The notes: generated by a model from the sequence alone, not told the origin. Counted from the first letter of the stretch, positions 8,607 through 17,408 are shown. The stretch is 26,325 nt of DNA from Candidatus Hodarchaeota archaeon (GCA_016840305.1 JAEOSP010000518.1:1-26325), one strand, 5' to 3'. Numbers and translations are program-made.

Positions 8607-11423
8607 TTATTCAAGTGTAAACATTCGTATTTCATTTGGATTGAAATTTATCTCACCAATTTTATCTACATTAATGCTTTCATCTTTTATTGAACCATCT
8701 ATCTTGATCGGAGTTAATTTATTTAATTTATCAGCCAATTCGATCTTCGTTGTAACTTTTTTGTCTGATATGTTGACCAAAGTAACTAAAATCGAATTGT
8801 TCCGCGTTCTCAATGAAGAAATTCTTATTTCAGGATCTAAGATTTCCATTAAAGGCTTTAGGTGCTCCGTAACAACAGTTTCAGGAGTAAGCAATACATT
8901 TCTAGGAGTTAAAAATGAGACTTCAGAGTGGTCTACACTGGCTGTAATTGGTTCATCTTTTGTATGAAAGACAATACTATAATTGAACGTGTATGACGTA
9001 TGTAGTTCTTGAGCTCCAGGGGTAGCTAGTATAGGACCAGCAATTTCGGGTCTTTCTGGAATTTTAGATTGAGATAAAAAGCCTACAGAACGTATTAGAG
9101 TCATAGCAAGACGAGAACCATCAACTAGCTCAATCTCGGGTAATCCATAGTTCAACAGAGTAAGTGCTGATTGATTTTTTGGATCCTCGACCCTGATGTA
9201 TTTCTTCTGCGGTTGAATCCCTGATGCTAATTCAAGATCAGATTCGTTAATAATTGCTTCTCCAAGTCTTTTAATGTTTCCAAAATGTGTTGAAGTTATT
9301 GTGTGCTCTGTTTTGAATGGAAGATCGAAACAAATCCGCAATCGATGATCCTTTGCCGTATTTCTGAGTTTCGTTTCAATATCTATTCTCCCAATATCAC
9401 GATAGAACCTGAAATTGCTAATAACCTTTATAGTTTCTTTTCCTACTCTCTTTTTCCTTGAGGAATCCATTTCCTTATAAACCTGGAGATATCCAACTTG
9501 TTGAATATCACAGAAAATAGCCCCGTTTTCTTTTACTTCTCTTTTGACATTCATTATCTTAACAAATTCTGGTTCCAATCTGCCAAAGGTGTACTCGTCC
9601 CCTCTATCTCCCCAATCTTCAAAAGTATGTAAGTTCTTATAACTAGTTTCAGTTTGCTTGTCATATAGATCGAATGAACCATCTTTGTTAAATTTAAGTT
9701 CATAAAATCGATTTAAAACTGTATTTTGAGTTACTATTAACGAATCATTTTGCTTATCCACATGAGAAGAGCTTAATTCTAGCTTTGTGAATCCCCAGGC
9801 TTGGAGAGGGATCATTGCATAAGTAGTTCGAATGATTTCCTTAGTTATCAAAACATGGAATTTTTTATACTTTCGACTTTCAACGGCTTCTTGCACTGAA
9901 GTTTTGAGTTTATCAGTATCTAAATCTCCAACAGGCGAATCTCCCACCAATACACGTATCTCACATGTGTCTGATCCATCGTCAAATATCTCAAAATTAT
10001 TAATATAGAAGTCTATCACCTTTCTTCCTGGAAACATTCTCATCAATGTACGAAATTTAAATGCCCCAAAAGTCATATCAAAGACTTCACCGCTAGACTC
10101 TTCGATTATCTGGACATCATATGATGTACCTCCAGACTTAACAGAATGAAATTGCTTTTCACCTTGAATTTCTATCTTAACTAGCATAGGAACGATAGAG
10201 CTATTAGTTGGATTGTAAACCAGACAAGAAGAAATTTCATTCTGAGGACCTGTTTTCCCAAAATCACTCAATTTACTCTCGATTAGACTTTCTGCAATAG
10301 TTTGAGCATATGAATACCGAAACTTGGTTTCTTCATGAGTCACATCGCTTGAACATCCACATATCGAGTCATGCGGTTGATTTCGTAGAAACCACTTCCA
10401 AGCTTGACTCATAAATGAGGATGGATAACTTTTTCCTAAATAAAACCATGAATAGGTACTGATTGGTTCAGCATAGTGAATTAATAGATCCTCAACCTTT
10501 TCATTCCATTGTTTGATCCACATTCTTGCTGAATAGGTGTTAGATAACAAATTTGCCCGATGAGTTGATCTTAGCTCTCCTACATATTCTGGTGGTTGAT
10601 AATTCTCTTTTGTAATTAATTCCTGTAATTTATCAACGAAGTCAGGCAAAGTAGCTAAATTCAGCTCTATATCATTTAATTTAATCTCTTTTAGATTATT
10701 TGCCATATTATGATCAGGAAACTTATGATCTGTACCATTTTGCAATAAATAGATAGGTAGTGGAGAGAAAGGTTGTAATTGATCAATTAACACCATGATT
10801 TGATTTTTTAATTCTTCAGCACTATCAGATGGCAATGAAGCTGCATTTCCATAACCAAACGGTAGATAGACAGTAAGTATAGATGTTTCAGATGAAGTAT
10901 TACCTCTCCAAATGAAAGGAACAGTTTTTACTTCTTCAGGGACTCCTCGCCACAACATCATCGTTCTAAAATTTGTTAAATCCCCAAATAATTGAGGAAT
11001 TGATTTAGAAAAGCCAAATGAATCTGGAAAATATCCTATATCCATTAAAGGAATTTCTAAATCCTTAGCAATATCATAACTATACTCCAAGTTACGAATA
11101 AGGCATTCTTGTCCAACCAACCAAATATCTGGGAGGATATACCAAGGTCCCACGATTATTCTTTTCCCACGAATTAATCCTAACAGCTCTTCTCGTTTTT
11201 CAGGACGTATCTCTAAATAGTCCTCTATCACAATAGTCTGGCCATCAAATGTAAATACGTATTCTGGATCATCTTTCATTATTGCTAGTAGTTTATCTAC
11301 TAATTCGACAAGCATTAGTCTGAATTTTTGAAATGGTAAATACCATTCACGATCCCAATGTGTGTGAGGGGTAATGAACACATATTTTTTCTTATCTGTG
11401 CCATTTGAGTGGCTTACTGTCAT
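8607..11423 (-). CDS. Glycoside hydrolase family 38 alpha-mannosidase
   Basis: A 938-residue GH38 alpha-mannosidase, a zinc retaining glycosidase that removes alpha-mannosyl residues. The catalytic domain covers about residues 12-380. Visible residues are the HTHWDREWY block with zinc ligands His22 and Asp24, the nucleophile Asp134 in GYFPDSFG, and the third zinc-site His351 in NQPHDSICGCSSD. Beta-rich C-terminal domains follow (about 400-938). Length is typical of the MngB-like bacterial and archaeal group. There is no signal peptide, so it should act in the cytoplasm. The start is well supported: AAAGGAG on the minus strand (11433-11439) is 9 bases before the ATG. It is the second gene of an operon, 28 bases after the nucleoside phosphorylase. 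Whether it hydrolyses free mannosides, phosphorylated mannosides or N-glycan fragments cannot be told from the sequence. Confidence 0.92.
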   Translation of the reverse strand: MTVSHSNGTDKKKYVFITPHTHWDREWYLPFQKFRLMLVELVDKLLAIMKDDPEYVFTFDGQTIVIEDYLEIRPEKREELLGLIRGKRIIVGPWYILPDIWLVGQECLIRNLEYSYDIAKDLEIPLMDIGYFPDSFGFSKSIPQLFGDLTNFRTMMLWRGVPEEVKTVPFIWRGNTSSETSILTVYLPFGYGNAASLPSDSAEELKNQIMVLIDQLQPFSPLPIYLLQNGTDHKFPDHNMANNLKEIKLNDIELNLATLPDFVDKLQELITKENYQPPEYVGELRSTHRANLLSNTYSARMWIKQWNEKVEDLLIHYAEPISTYSWFYLGKSYPSSFMSQAWKWFLRNQPHDSICGCSSDVTHEETKFRYSYAQTIAESLIESKLSDFGKTGPQNEISSCLVYNPTNSSIVPMLVKIEIQGEKQFHSVKSGGTSYDVQIIEESSGEVFDMTFGAFKFRTLMRMFPGRKVIDFYINNFEIFDDGSDTCEIRVLVGDSPVGDLDTDKLKTSVQEAVESRKYKKFHVLITKEIIRTTYAMIPLQAWGFTKLELSSSHVDKQNDSLIVTQNTVLNRFYELKFNKDGSFDLYDKQTETSYKNLHTFEDWGDRGDEYTFGRLEPEFVKIMNVKREVKENGAIFCDIQQVGYLQVYKEMDSSRKKRVGKETIKVISNFRFYRDIGRIDIETKLRNTAKDHRLRICFDLPFKTEHTITSTHFGNIKRLGEAIINESDLELASGIQPQKKYIRVEDPKNQSALTLLNYGLPEIELVDGSRLAMTLIRSVGFLSQSKIPERPEIAGPILATPGAQELHTSYTFNYSIVFHTKDEPITASVDHSEVSFLTPRNVLLTPETVVTEHLKPLMEILDPEIRISSLRTRNNSILVTLVNISDKKVTTKIELADKLNKLTPIKIDGSIKDESINVDKIGEINFNPNEIRMFTLE

Positions 11424-11451
11424 TGATTAAATCTCCTTTCTGAATTAAGTA

Positions 11452-12195
11452 CTATTTTAGTAATTCTATTGCGGTTATAGCGCATTTAATAGTAGCTACT
11501 ACTCCTAATTCAAATTTTCTTTTATTTTCTTTTACAGATCCTGTATAAATGGTATCAAACGCATTTAAGTTTCCATCGGAGGTTAAAATAGTTCCTGATT
11601 TAAAACCTTTCATTAATCCGACTGTAAATAATAAAGATGATTCCATTTCAACGCATGTTGCTCCATATTTTACCCATTTCTGGAAGGTATTCGGATCCTC
11701 ATTATAATAAATATCTGATGTCCAAACTAATCCATTAGTAAACGTAAGTTCTAAATTTGTTGCAGCTTCACAAAGAGCTTGAAAAATCTCTGGAGAAGCA
11801 ACAGCAGGAACTTGAGAGGGGACAAGTTTCGAAGAAGCACCGTCATCCCTGATGGCTGCTACTGGAATATATATAGAGCCAATTCCGTGTAATTCACCAG
11901 GTAAGAGAGAGCCTGTTGATCCTATTCGTATGAAAATTCTTCCGCCAGCTTTATACGCTTCCTCAATTACAATTGCTGTGCTCGGACAACCCATACCAGT
12001 TGTTAATACAGTAACTGGGACTTCTTTATTTGGGGTTACTCCCTTAAAGGCTATTAATCCTCTATGATCGGCAACTTTCAGAGAATCATTCAAAAATGAG
12101 GCAATTAATGGTATTCTATCTGGATTTCCAGCTAAAAAGCATACTTTGTCAACTTCTTGTAACTTGATATGAGGTTGCAGCCTTTTTTCAGTCAT
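11452..12195 (-). CDS. Nucleoside phosphorylase (PNP/UDP family)
   Basis: A 247-residue member of the trimeric/hexameric nucleoside phosphorylase family, which converts nucleoside plus phosphate to base and ribose-1-phosphate. Visible are the phosphate loop AGNPDR (22-27, usually GDPxR), TTGMGCPSTAIVIEE (65-79), RIGSTGSL with phosphate-binding Arg90, and the ribose-contact VEMES (182-186). A late Asp in LTSDGN (Asp207) matches the position of the catalytic Asp of hexameric purine nucleoside phosphorylases. The Gln/Arg pair that marks uridine phosphorylases is not evident. Annotation pipelines would probably say 'uridine phosphorylase', but base preference is open. A Shine-Dalgarno GAGGAA (12202-12207) precedes the ATG by 6 bases. 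It is the first gene of an operon with the alpha-mannosidase. Confidence 0.85.
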   Translation of the reverse strand: MTEKRLQPHIKLQEVDKVCFLAGNPDRIPLIASFLNDSLKVADHRGLIAFKGVTPNKEVPVTVLTTGMGCPSTAIVIEEAYKAGGRIFIRIGSTGSLLPGELHGIGSIYIPVAAIRDDGASSKLVPSQVPAVASPEIFQALCEAATNLELTFTNGLVWTSDIYYNEDPNTFQKWVKYGATCVEMESSLLFTVGLMKGFKSGTILTSDGNLNAFDTIYTGSVKENKRKFELGVVATIKCAITAIELLK

Positions 12196-12253
12196 AAATC
12201 ATTCCTCGTGTATTTGAGATATATCAAAGATATTACGGAGCTCCAGAACCAAG

Positions 12254-12280
12254 TTTATTTATCCTTTCGAAGAAAAGGAT
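12254..12280 (-). promoter_or_regulatory. TATA box and adjoining dyad of the nucleoside phosphorylase operon
   Basis: On the minus strand TAAATAAA (12254-12261) fits a TATA box, giving a transcript start near 12230 and a leader of about 35 bases with the Shine-Dalgarno site. Directly upstream, sharing one base, is the perfect dyad ATCCTTT-N6-AAAGGAT (12261-12280). A site here would overlap the region bound by transcription factor B, so it could serve an activator or repressor. Confidence 0.4.
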
Positions 12281-12361
12281 TAATCAACTATTTTTAAAAA
12301 GTAAGAAGAAACTCATATTCGATTAAAAGAGTAGTTATTTTAGGCTTAAACCCAAAGATGA

Positions 12362-12369
12362 CTATAAAT
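12362..12369 (+). promoter_or_regulatory. TATA box of the large membrane protein gene
   Basis: CTATAAAT at 12362-12369 is 39 bases before the preferred ATG at 12409, giving a short leader that still includes the Shine-Dalgarno GGAG at 12399-12402. Confidence 0.45.
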
Positions 12370-12408
12370 CATTATTATCCAAAATAAAAATTCCCCGTGG
12401 AGACTAAA

Positions 12409-14991
12409 ATGCTCGATATAATTTTATTACACAACCTACCCTACTTTATGATATTATCAATACCAATCATCATCTCTGAAGTATTTTTCAAAAAAGATGC
12501 TCTAATACAACGTCTTAAATATGGTTTACGAGGATTAGGATGGATATTTCTCATTGTAATTGCTGTAAACATACTTTGGTTACTATTGGAATTCCTAACT
12601 GCTGGTAGTATGGTTCAATATCTTATTTCTACTACTTATACTGGAAGCTTTCAGCCATCGCTTGAACATATCATTATTAGATCTTTCCTTATGACGATAC
12701 AAATGCTTCCTTGGTATATTTTGTTTGTTTTTGGAATTATCATTGCACGTGATATTCTGAAAAAATCTACAGCTCCAATACAACCAAGAGGTGGAAATAA
12801 TTTTTGGGAAAATTGGTTTAATCATTATTTCTCTAATGAAACGGCTGTATATAATCGTGGAATACCAATGATGGCTGTAGCACTGATTTCTCTATGGTTA
12901 GCTTTTTGGATATTTATCGGTGTTGAGACCTTGGATATCAGAGATATCCATCAACTTCCTGCATTCTCATTTCGTATAATTAGTGACGTACTAAGAACGC
13001 TGTTTTACATCTTTATGGTTCTTATTCCATATAAAATCGTAAGGTACCGATTACAGGGTGTAGAAAGTGCGGGTAGTAGAGGGTATCTAGATGAAACCTA
13101 TCATAAGCCTTACTTTTGGATTTTTGGTCTTATCACTGGTGGTACAATTGGAATTATTGTGTTAGAAGAATTTATCAACGAACTTCATAATTTTGGAGAG
13201 TCCTTATTTTCAAACAAGATAGTATTTCTGACATTGCTCTTAATGGGAGCATTCATCGTTGTTAAAATATTACTGATCCTTGCCTCAATTATTATTCCCC
13301 TTGATAAATTTGGATTAGAAGGGTTTTCAAAAAACCAAGATGTCAAGAAAAATGCGTATGCTTTCAGGGCATTTTTAGCTGTGGGAATAGTTATTTTAAC
13401 ATCAGTAACTGTTGCTCAACCTATCCTTGCCACTGCTCCATCATTTTTCACTCATCAGGAAGCCTTCTCAAAAATAGATTTTGCTGATAATCCCATCCAA
13501 GATTTTCCAGTTAATCTATCCTACTTAAGATTGGTATCCAGTGATTTAGCACGGGATATTTCAAAAGCCAGTCCTGAAAGCCCGCCAAAGCCCTATACTC
13601 TAATGATTATGGACGATAGGGACATGGTAGGCATGATTGACGGGAAACCAGCTTGGATTATACCCATGAAATATGATTCGCAATTTAATCCTGATGCAAA
13701 TGTGATCGCTGGATATGTAAGAGTCTTCCTTGATGATCCAATTCCTGAACACATTAGTTTCAAGTTCTTCGAAATGGAGTATGGTTGGGGGCTTAATGGA
13801 TATAATGATATCTCCTACGTCGCTTTGCAAGCTATGCCGGATGCTTTTATCGGTGATGAAGGAATTTCCTTTATCGATCCTTACAGCCTTACTGGAGAAC
13901 CTGCTTGGATTATCAGGATGTCTAAATATAATGATTGGGGTTTGGAAATTCCTGCTGGTAATCTAGTAGTCCACGGTGATGGAAGCTACGAAAAATTAAC
14001 TGTTGCTGAAGCTTCCTCATTTGATCCAGAAGCTATCTCCGACTCTGTATTTATGGCCAGCGCTGATCGTGCAGGAAATTATATCCGTACTAATCAAATT
14101 ACTGGAGAATTTGAATTTGATTTTAGTGCCAAAGGTTTATTTACCGTTCCAACTAGTCCTGATCGATTTATTGATATCGGTTTCGAAATCGAAGGAGAAG
14201 ATAATTTTTACCTCCGTCCTCATCACTATTTACTAAATAATGGAGATTGGTATGGACGTATCTATTATAGGAAGACAACAACTAGTAACATTGAAAATGT
14301 AGTTGCAGTTACAGTTGAAAATGACACTATGACTATGTATGATTTACGTCAATACGAGCGTGGTGGTTTAAAAGGTGTTCATACTCCAGATGATGTTATG
14401 GATGATTTACAAGGTGAATTTCAAGAGAAACTCGAACTAAAGGTTGGTGAGTCGCTTTCTCGATATCGTATCCGTCAACCAACTCTATATAAAGCTCAAG
14501 TCGAAAATGAATCAGTTTTAGTCTGGATATCCCTGATTATATACAGTAAACAAGGTGCTGATGAGTTACGTGGTGCTTTATTTGTTGATGCAGCAAACAC
14601 AAGAATAGTTGGTTATACAACACGTTCCATCGGAGAAGCAAGTGATATCTTCAAGCAGAGATTACTTTCCAATATTGAACAAACTTACCTTACTTTTGGA
14701 ACAGATAACGATACTGCAGGTGAAACACAAACAGCAATAATTGAGAACGGCACTATACTCTTCATTGATTGGATTGGTCAAGATGTCAACTCTTGGAAAA
14801 TCTACGTCATGAGGATATGGGATAATGATGAAGATAAGGAATGGTTAGTATTCATTCGTAAGAGTGAAGCTATTACAGGACAAATCTACGCGTTAGCAGC
14901 ATCTGCAGCTGTTGGTCAAGATTATAAATTCTCTCTCCGTTTTGATAAGGATGAACAAGTTTATATTTTATATGATATGAGCATAATTTGA
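12409..14991 (+). CDS. Large polytopic membrane protein with extracytoplasmic domain, unknown function
   Basis: I do not recognise this family. The 860-residue protein has an N-terminal membrane part of about eight helices (near residues 8-26, 42-63, 90-115, 152-172, 194-209, 235-253, 271-297 and 319-341) and then about 500 hydrophilic residues, probably outside the cell. That domain has a loosely repeated block: DGKPAWIIPMKY, followed by an IAGYVRVFLDDP strand, and later GEPAWIIRMSKYNDWG. Near the C-terminus RGALFVDAANTRIVGYTTRS resembles a PepSY-like strand, 'converted value - V/I-D - G-x-V-V-G', but this is only a hint. The ATG at 12409 has GGAG (12399-12402) upstream and is preferred over the in-frame GTG at 12397. 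Overall layout recalls UPF0182 (helices then a large outer domain), but I see none of that family's motifs. Confidence 0.7.
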   Translation: MLDIILLHNLPYFMILSIPIIISEVFFKKDALIQRLKYGLRGLGWIFLIVIAVNILWLLLEFLTAGSMVQYLISTTYTGSFQPSLEHIIIRSFLMTIQMLPWYILFVFGIIIARDILKKSTAPIQPRGGNNFWENWFNHYFSNETAVYNRGIPMMAVALISLWLAFWIFIGVETLDIRDIHQLPAFSFRIISDVLRTLFYIFMVLIPYKIVRYRLQGVESAGSRGYLDETYHKPYFWIFGLITGGTIGIIVLEEFINELHNFGESLFSNKIVFLTLLLMGAFIVVKILLILASIIIPLDKFGLEGFSKNQDVKKNAYAFRAFLAVGIVILTSVTVAQPILATAPSFFTHQEAFSKIDFADNPIQDFPVNLSYLRLVSSDLARDISKASPESPPKPYTLMIMDDRDMVGMIDGKPAWIIPMKYDSQFNPDANVIAGYVRVFLDDPIPEHISFKFFEMEYGWGLNGYNDISYVALQAMPDAFIGDEGISFIDPYSLTGEPAWIIRMSKYNDWGLEIPAGNLVVHGDGSYEKLTVAEASSFDPEAISDSVFMASADRAGNYIRTNQITGEFEFDFSAKGLFTVPTSPDRFIDIGFEIEGEDNFYLRPHHYLLNNGDWYGRIYYRKTTTSNIENVVAVTVENDTMTMYDLRQYERGGLKGVHTPDDVMDDLQGEFQEKLELKVGESLSRYRIRQPTLYKAQVENESVLVWISLIIYSKQGADELRGALFVDAANTRIVGYTTRSIGEASDIFKQRLLSNIEQTYLTFGTDNDTAGETQTAIIENGTILFIDWIGQDVNSWKIYVMRIWDNDEDKEWLVFIRKSEAITGQIYALAASAAVGQDYKFSLRFDKDEQVYILYDMSII

Positions 14992-15018
14992 GAGAACCCT
15001 TCATTCTCTCCCTCTCTA

Positions 15019-15025
15019 TTTTTTT
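15019..15025 (+). terminator. T-run after the large membrane protein gene
   Basis: Seven Ts at 15019-15025 follow a pyrimidine-rich stretch beginning 10 bases after the stop. It could end transcription, although the next gene starts only 36 bases further on with a good Shine-Dalgarno site, so read-through into it is also plausible. Confidence 0.35.
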
Positions 15026-15045
15026 CTTATCTTCAATATTGAACT

Positions 15046-15053
15046 AAAGGTGG
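15046..15053 (+). promoter_or_regulatory. Shine-Dalgarno site that points to an ATA start
   Basis: AAAGGTGG lies 7 bases before ATA at 15061. No ATG, GTG or TTG occurs in this frame between the TGA at 15040-15042 and TTG at 15181, yet the protein homology runs back to 15061. The site therefore decides the likely start. Confidence 0.55.
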
Positions 15054-15060
15054 AAACAAG

Positions 15061-16680
15061 ATAACCTCTAAAACTGTATTCAACAATGGTCGAATTATTG
15101 ACGGAACTGGTTTATCTAGTAAAAAAGCTAATGTAGCTGTTTCTAATAATAAAATTACGGAAATTTCTGAGTCCAAACCATTGATTGGTGATATACCAAT
15201 TGATATTGATGGATTAATATTATCTCCTGGTTTTATAGATATGCATAGTCACACTGATATGAGTATTCCTTTTGAATCATCTTTTGATTCAGTTATACAT
15301 CAGGGAATTACCACCCAAGTGATAGGTAATTGTGGTTGGTCAATGGCTCCAGTTAACCCTGACAGGGCAGATCTCCTAAGGAAAGATTTTGAGATCTTCA
15401 TCCCACCACATCTTTCATTAGAGTTTGAATGGGAGTCTTTTGGCCAATACTTGGACTTTCTTAATAAGAAATCATACTCTATCAACCTTATTCCTTTGAT
15501 AGGTTTTGGTGCTGTTAGAATAGCTCATGGGCCTGGATATGAGAATAGAGCTCCTACTAATCAGGAATTATCTGCGATGAGTACCTCAATTGAAGAAGGT
15601 ATGCAAGCAGGAGCTTTTGGAATGAGTACTGGACTTGTATATACTCCTCAATCCTATGCTGATACAGAGGAAATTACCTACCTGATGAAATCTGTAGCAA
15701 AGTATGGTGGAATGCATTTTTCCCACATTCGAGGAGAAGATTCCAAAGTTATATCAGCTCTAAAAGAGTTTATCCAAATTACTGAGAAATCAGGAGTAAA
15801 TCATGGACAGATTGCACATCATAAGGTATCAGGGAAACAGAACTGGGATCTCAGTATTGAAACTCTGAAATTGATTGAAGAAGCGAATGATCGCGGACTC
15901 GATATTACATGTGATCAGTATCCATTTGACCGTGGAATGACTTCATTAGTTTCTCTTCTCCCTGGATGGGTTCAAAAGGGAGGATTGGAAGAGACTATAG
16001 AAAGATTGAAAGAGTCAAAGATGAATGACAGAATTAAAAAAGAAATGGAATCTAATTATCCCGAAAATCGAATAAACAATATCGGCTGGGATCATATTTT
16101 TATTGCTGCTGTGAAAACGAAAAAATGGAAACCCTTTGAGGGACTTTGTATATCAGAAATCACAAAATATATTGAATATGACAATAATTTTCGTACTTTT
16201 TCTGATATATTGATCGATGAAGAGGGAGAAGTTGTCATGCATCTTGAAACAATGAATGAAACGGATATTTTTAGAATCTTTCTTCATCCAAAAACAATGG
16301 TTGGAACCGATGGATGGGCTATCTCTTCTAAAGGAAATATGAAGCATGGTATCCCTCATCCGAGATTTTATGGTAGTTTTCCTAGAATTTTAGGCTATTT
16401 TGTCCGTGAAAACAATCTCCTGTCGATAGAAACGGCCATTTATAAAATGACAGGACAACCTGCTCAAAAATTAGGTTTAAAAGACAGAGGAATACTAAAA
16501 GAAAACGCTTTGGCTGATTTAGTGATTTTTGATCCCCACAAGATACAGAACTTAGCAACTTACAAAGAAGCTAAATACCCCGCAGGAATTATTCACGTAT
16601 TGGTGAATGGAGAATTTGTTGTCAAAGATGGTCAATCGGTAAATAAACTGCCAGGAAAGTTAATCAGAAGAAGAAACTAA
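15061..16680 (+). CDS. N-acyl-D-amino-acid deacylase (D-aminoacylase), apparent ATA start
   Basis: An amidohydrolase-superfamily enzyme that releases D-amino acids from N-acyl-D-amino acids. Counting from the ATA at 15061 it has 539 residues, the usual length. The N-terminal strand VFNNGRIIDGTGL (6-18) is the standard opening of the family and lies upstream of the first conventional start, TTG at 15181. Metal and catalytic residues are visible: PGFIDMHSHTD (His62, His64), GNCG with bridging Cys91, HFSHIRGE (His222), QIAHHKVSG (His253/His254) and GTDGWA with Asp417. The ending ADLVIFDP is typical. A TTG start would remove 40 residues of the beta-sandwich, so I prefer ATA with the AAAGGTGG site. 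A mutated ATG in a decaying gene, or a sequence error, is possible; the rest of the frame is intact. It sits downstream of the large membrane protein gene, possibly co-transcribed. Confidence 0.88.
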   Translation: MTSKTVFNNGRIIDGTGLSSKKANVAVSNNKITEISESKPLIGDIPIDIDGLILSPGFIDMHSHTDMSIPFESSFDSVIHQGITTQVIGNCGWSMAPVNPDRADLLRKDFEIFIPPHLSLEFEWESFGQYLDFLNKKSYSINLIPLIGFGAVRIAHGPGYENRAPTNQELSAMSTSIEEGMQAGAFGMSTGLVYTPQSYADTEEITYLMKSVAKYGGMHFSHIRGEDSKVISALKEFIQITEKSGVNHGQIAHHKVSGKQNWDLSIETLKLIEEANDRGLDITCDQYPFDRGMTSLVSLLPGWVQKGGLEETIERLKESKMNDRIKKEMESNYPENRINNIGWDHIFIAAVKTKKWKPFEGLCISEITKYIEYDNNFRTFSDILIDEEGEVVMHLETMNETDIFRIFLHPKTMVGTDGWAISSKGNMKHGIPHPRFYGSFPRILGYFVRENNLLSIETAIYKMTGQPAQKLGLKDRGILKENALADLVIFDPHKIQNLATYKEAKYPAGIIHVLVNGEFVVKDGQSVNKLPGKLIRRRN

Positions 16681-17012
16681 ATTCAAATGAAGAAGTAATA
16701 ATAAATTCACATTCACAATGTCATGTGCAAAGCAAAGACTGGTATAATTTATCCAAATATCTTCACCAAACTCCAAGTATACTTAATGCGATTATTTCTA
16801 ATTGGTAAAATAATAGCAAAAGGTATATTTCAATATTTTGAATAACAAATCCAGAATGAAAAAAATAACTTGATTTTTCTTACTAATTCAATAAAGTGCT
16901 AATTTTGTAACGATGATCGAGGATGCGCAACATATATAAATAAAGATCAGTTTATTCTCTCAGAGAATAATCTTCCCTCCATTAGATCATAATTAACCGA
17001 GAGCTACCAAAT
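16681..17012. other. Intergenic region, 332 bases
   Basis: No gene is visible here. The left 230 bases are AT-rich without a clear signal apart from short T and A runs. The right end holds the promoter and palindrome described separately for the small gene at 17013. Confidence 0.6.
16932..16970 (+). promoter_or_regulatory. TATA box followed by a 19-bp palindrome
   Basis: ATATATAAATAAA (16932-16944) is a strong TATA box. A perfect dyad TTATTCTCT-C-AGAGAATAA (16952-16970) lies 8 bases after it, over the expected transcription start at about 16962-16966. A protein bound there would block initiation, so it is a candidate operator for the gene at 17013. The leader would be about 45-50 bases long. 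Confidence 0.5.
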
Positions 17013-17408
17013 ATGATTAAAAAAGTAATTGTAATCAGTTTTGCTACAATAGGTGTAATTACTATAAGTTTTATACTTTTCTTATCGTGGTTATCACTAG
17101 GAGGATGTCCTACAGAGTATTGGATCGAAACAGAGATCATAACGGAAACTTCATTTCCCACGACTAATATTACTCGGGATGATCTCCCTAATGACTTAAC
17201 TCTTCGCTCTATGCTAATTAACATGGTCGAAAATACTAGTCTTACCAATGTTCATAAAAAAATATTGTTTGTAGAATGGAATACAACTAAATCGTTGTTA
17301 GATGCATCAAATATTATACCCACTGAAAGCTTTCCTAGTATGTGGCAGGCGTACGTCTATTTCGAGAATATTCTAATTCATATTGAGCTAGTAACCATTG
17401 CTTGTTAA
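17013..17408 (+). CDS. Small membrane-anchored protein of unknown function
   Basis: I do not recognise this 131-residue protein. An N-terminal hydrophobic segment after MIKK (about residues 5-29) is a signal anchor or signal peptide. The rest is hydrophilic, with Cys at 32 and at the final position 131 and several potential N-glycosylation sequons (NIT, NTS, NTT), and is probably outside the cell. Cys32 in SLGGCP follows a Gly-Gly and could be lipid-modified, but the preceding residues are not a clean lipobox. The ATG at 17013 has no good Shine-Dalgarno site, but a TATA box and palindrome lie upstream. It converges on a 7-TM protein gene; AGGGT-N5-ACCCT (17429-17443) between them may form a small terminator hairpin. 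Confidence 0.6.
   Translation: MIKKVIVISFATIGVITISFILFLSWLSLGGCPTEYWIETEIITETSFPTTNITRDDLPNDLTLRSMLINMVENTSLTNVHKKILFVEWNTTKSLLDASNIIPTESFPSMWQAYVYFENILIHIELVTIAC

Noticed and set aside
8569..8967. Long open frame on the plus strand opposite the 3' end of the alpha-mannosidase gene
   Set aside because: It is antisense to a well-supported GH38 gene, has no promoter or Shine-Dalgarno site, and its product looks like a random hydrophobic translation.
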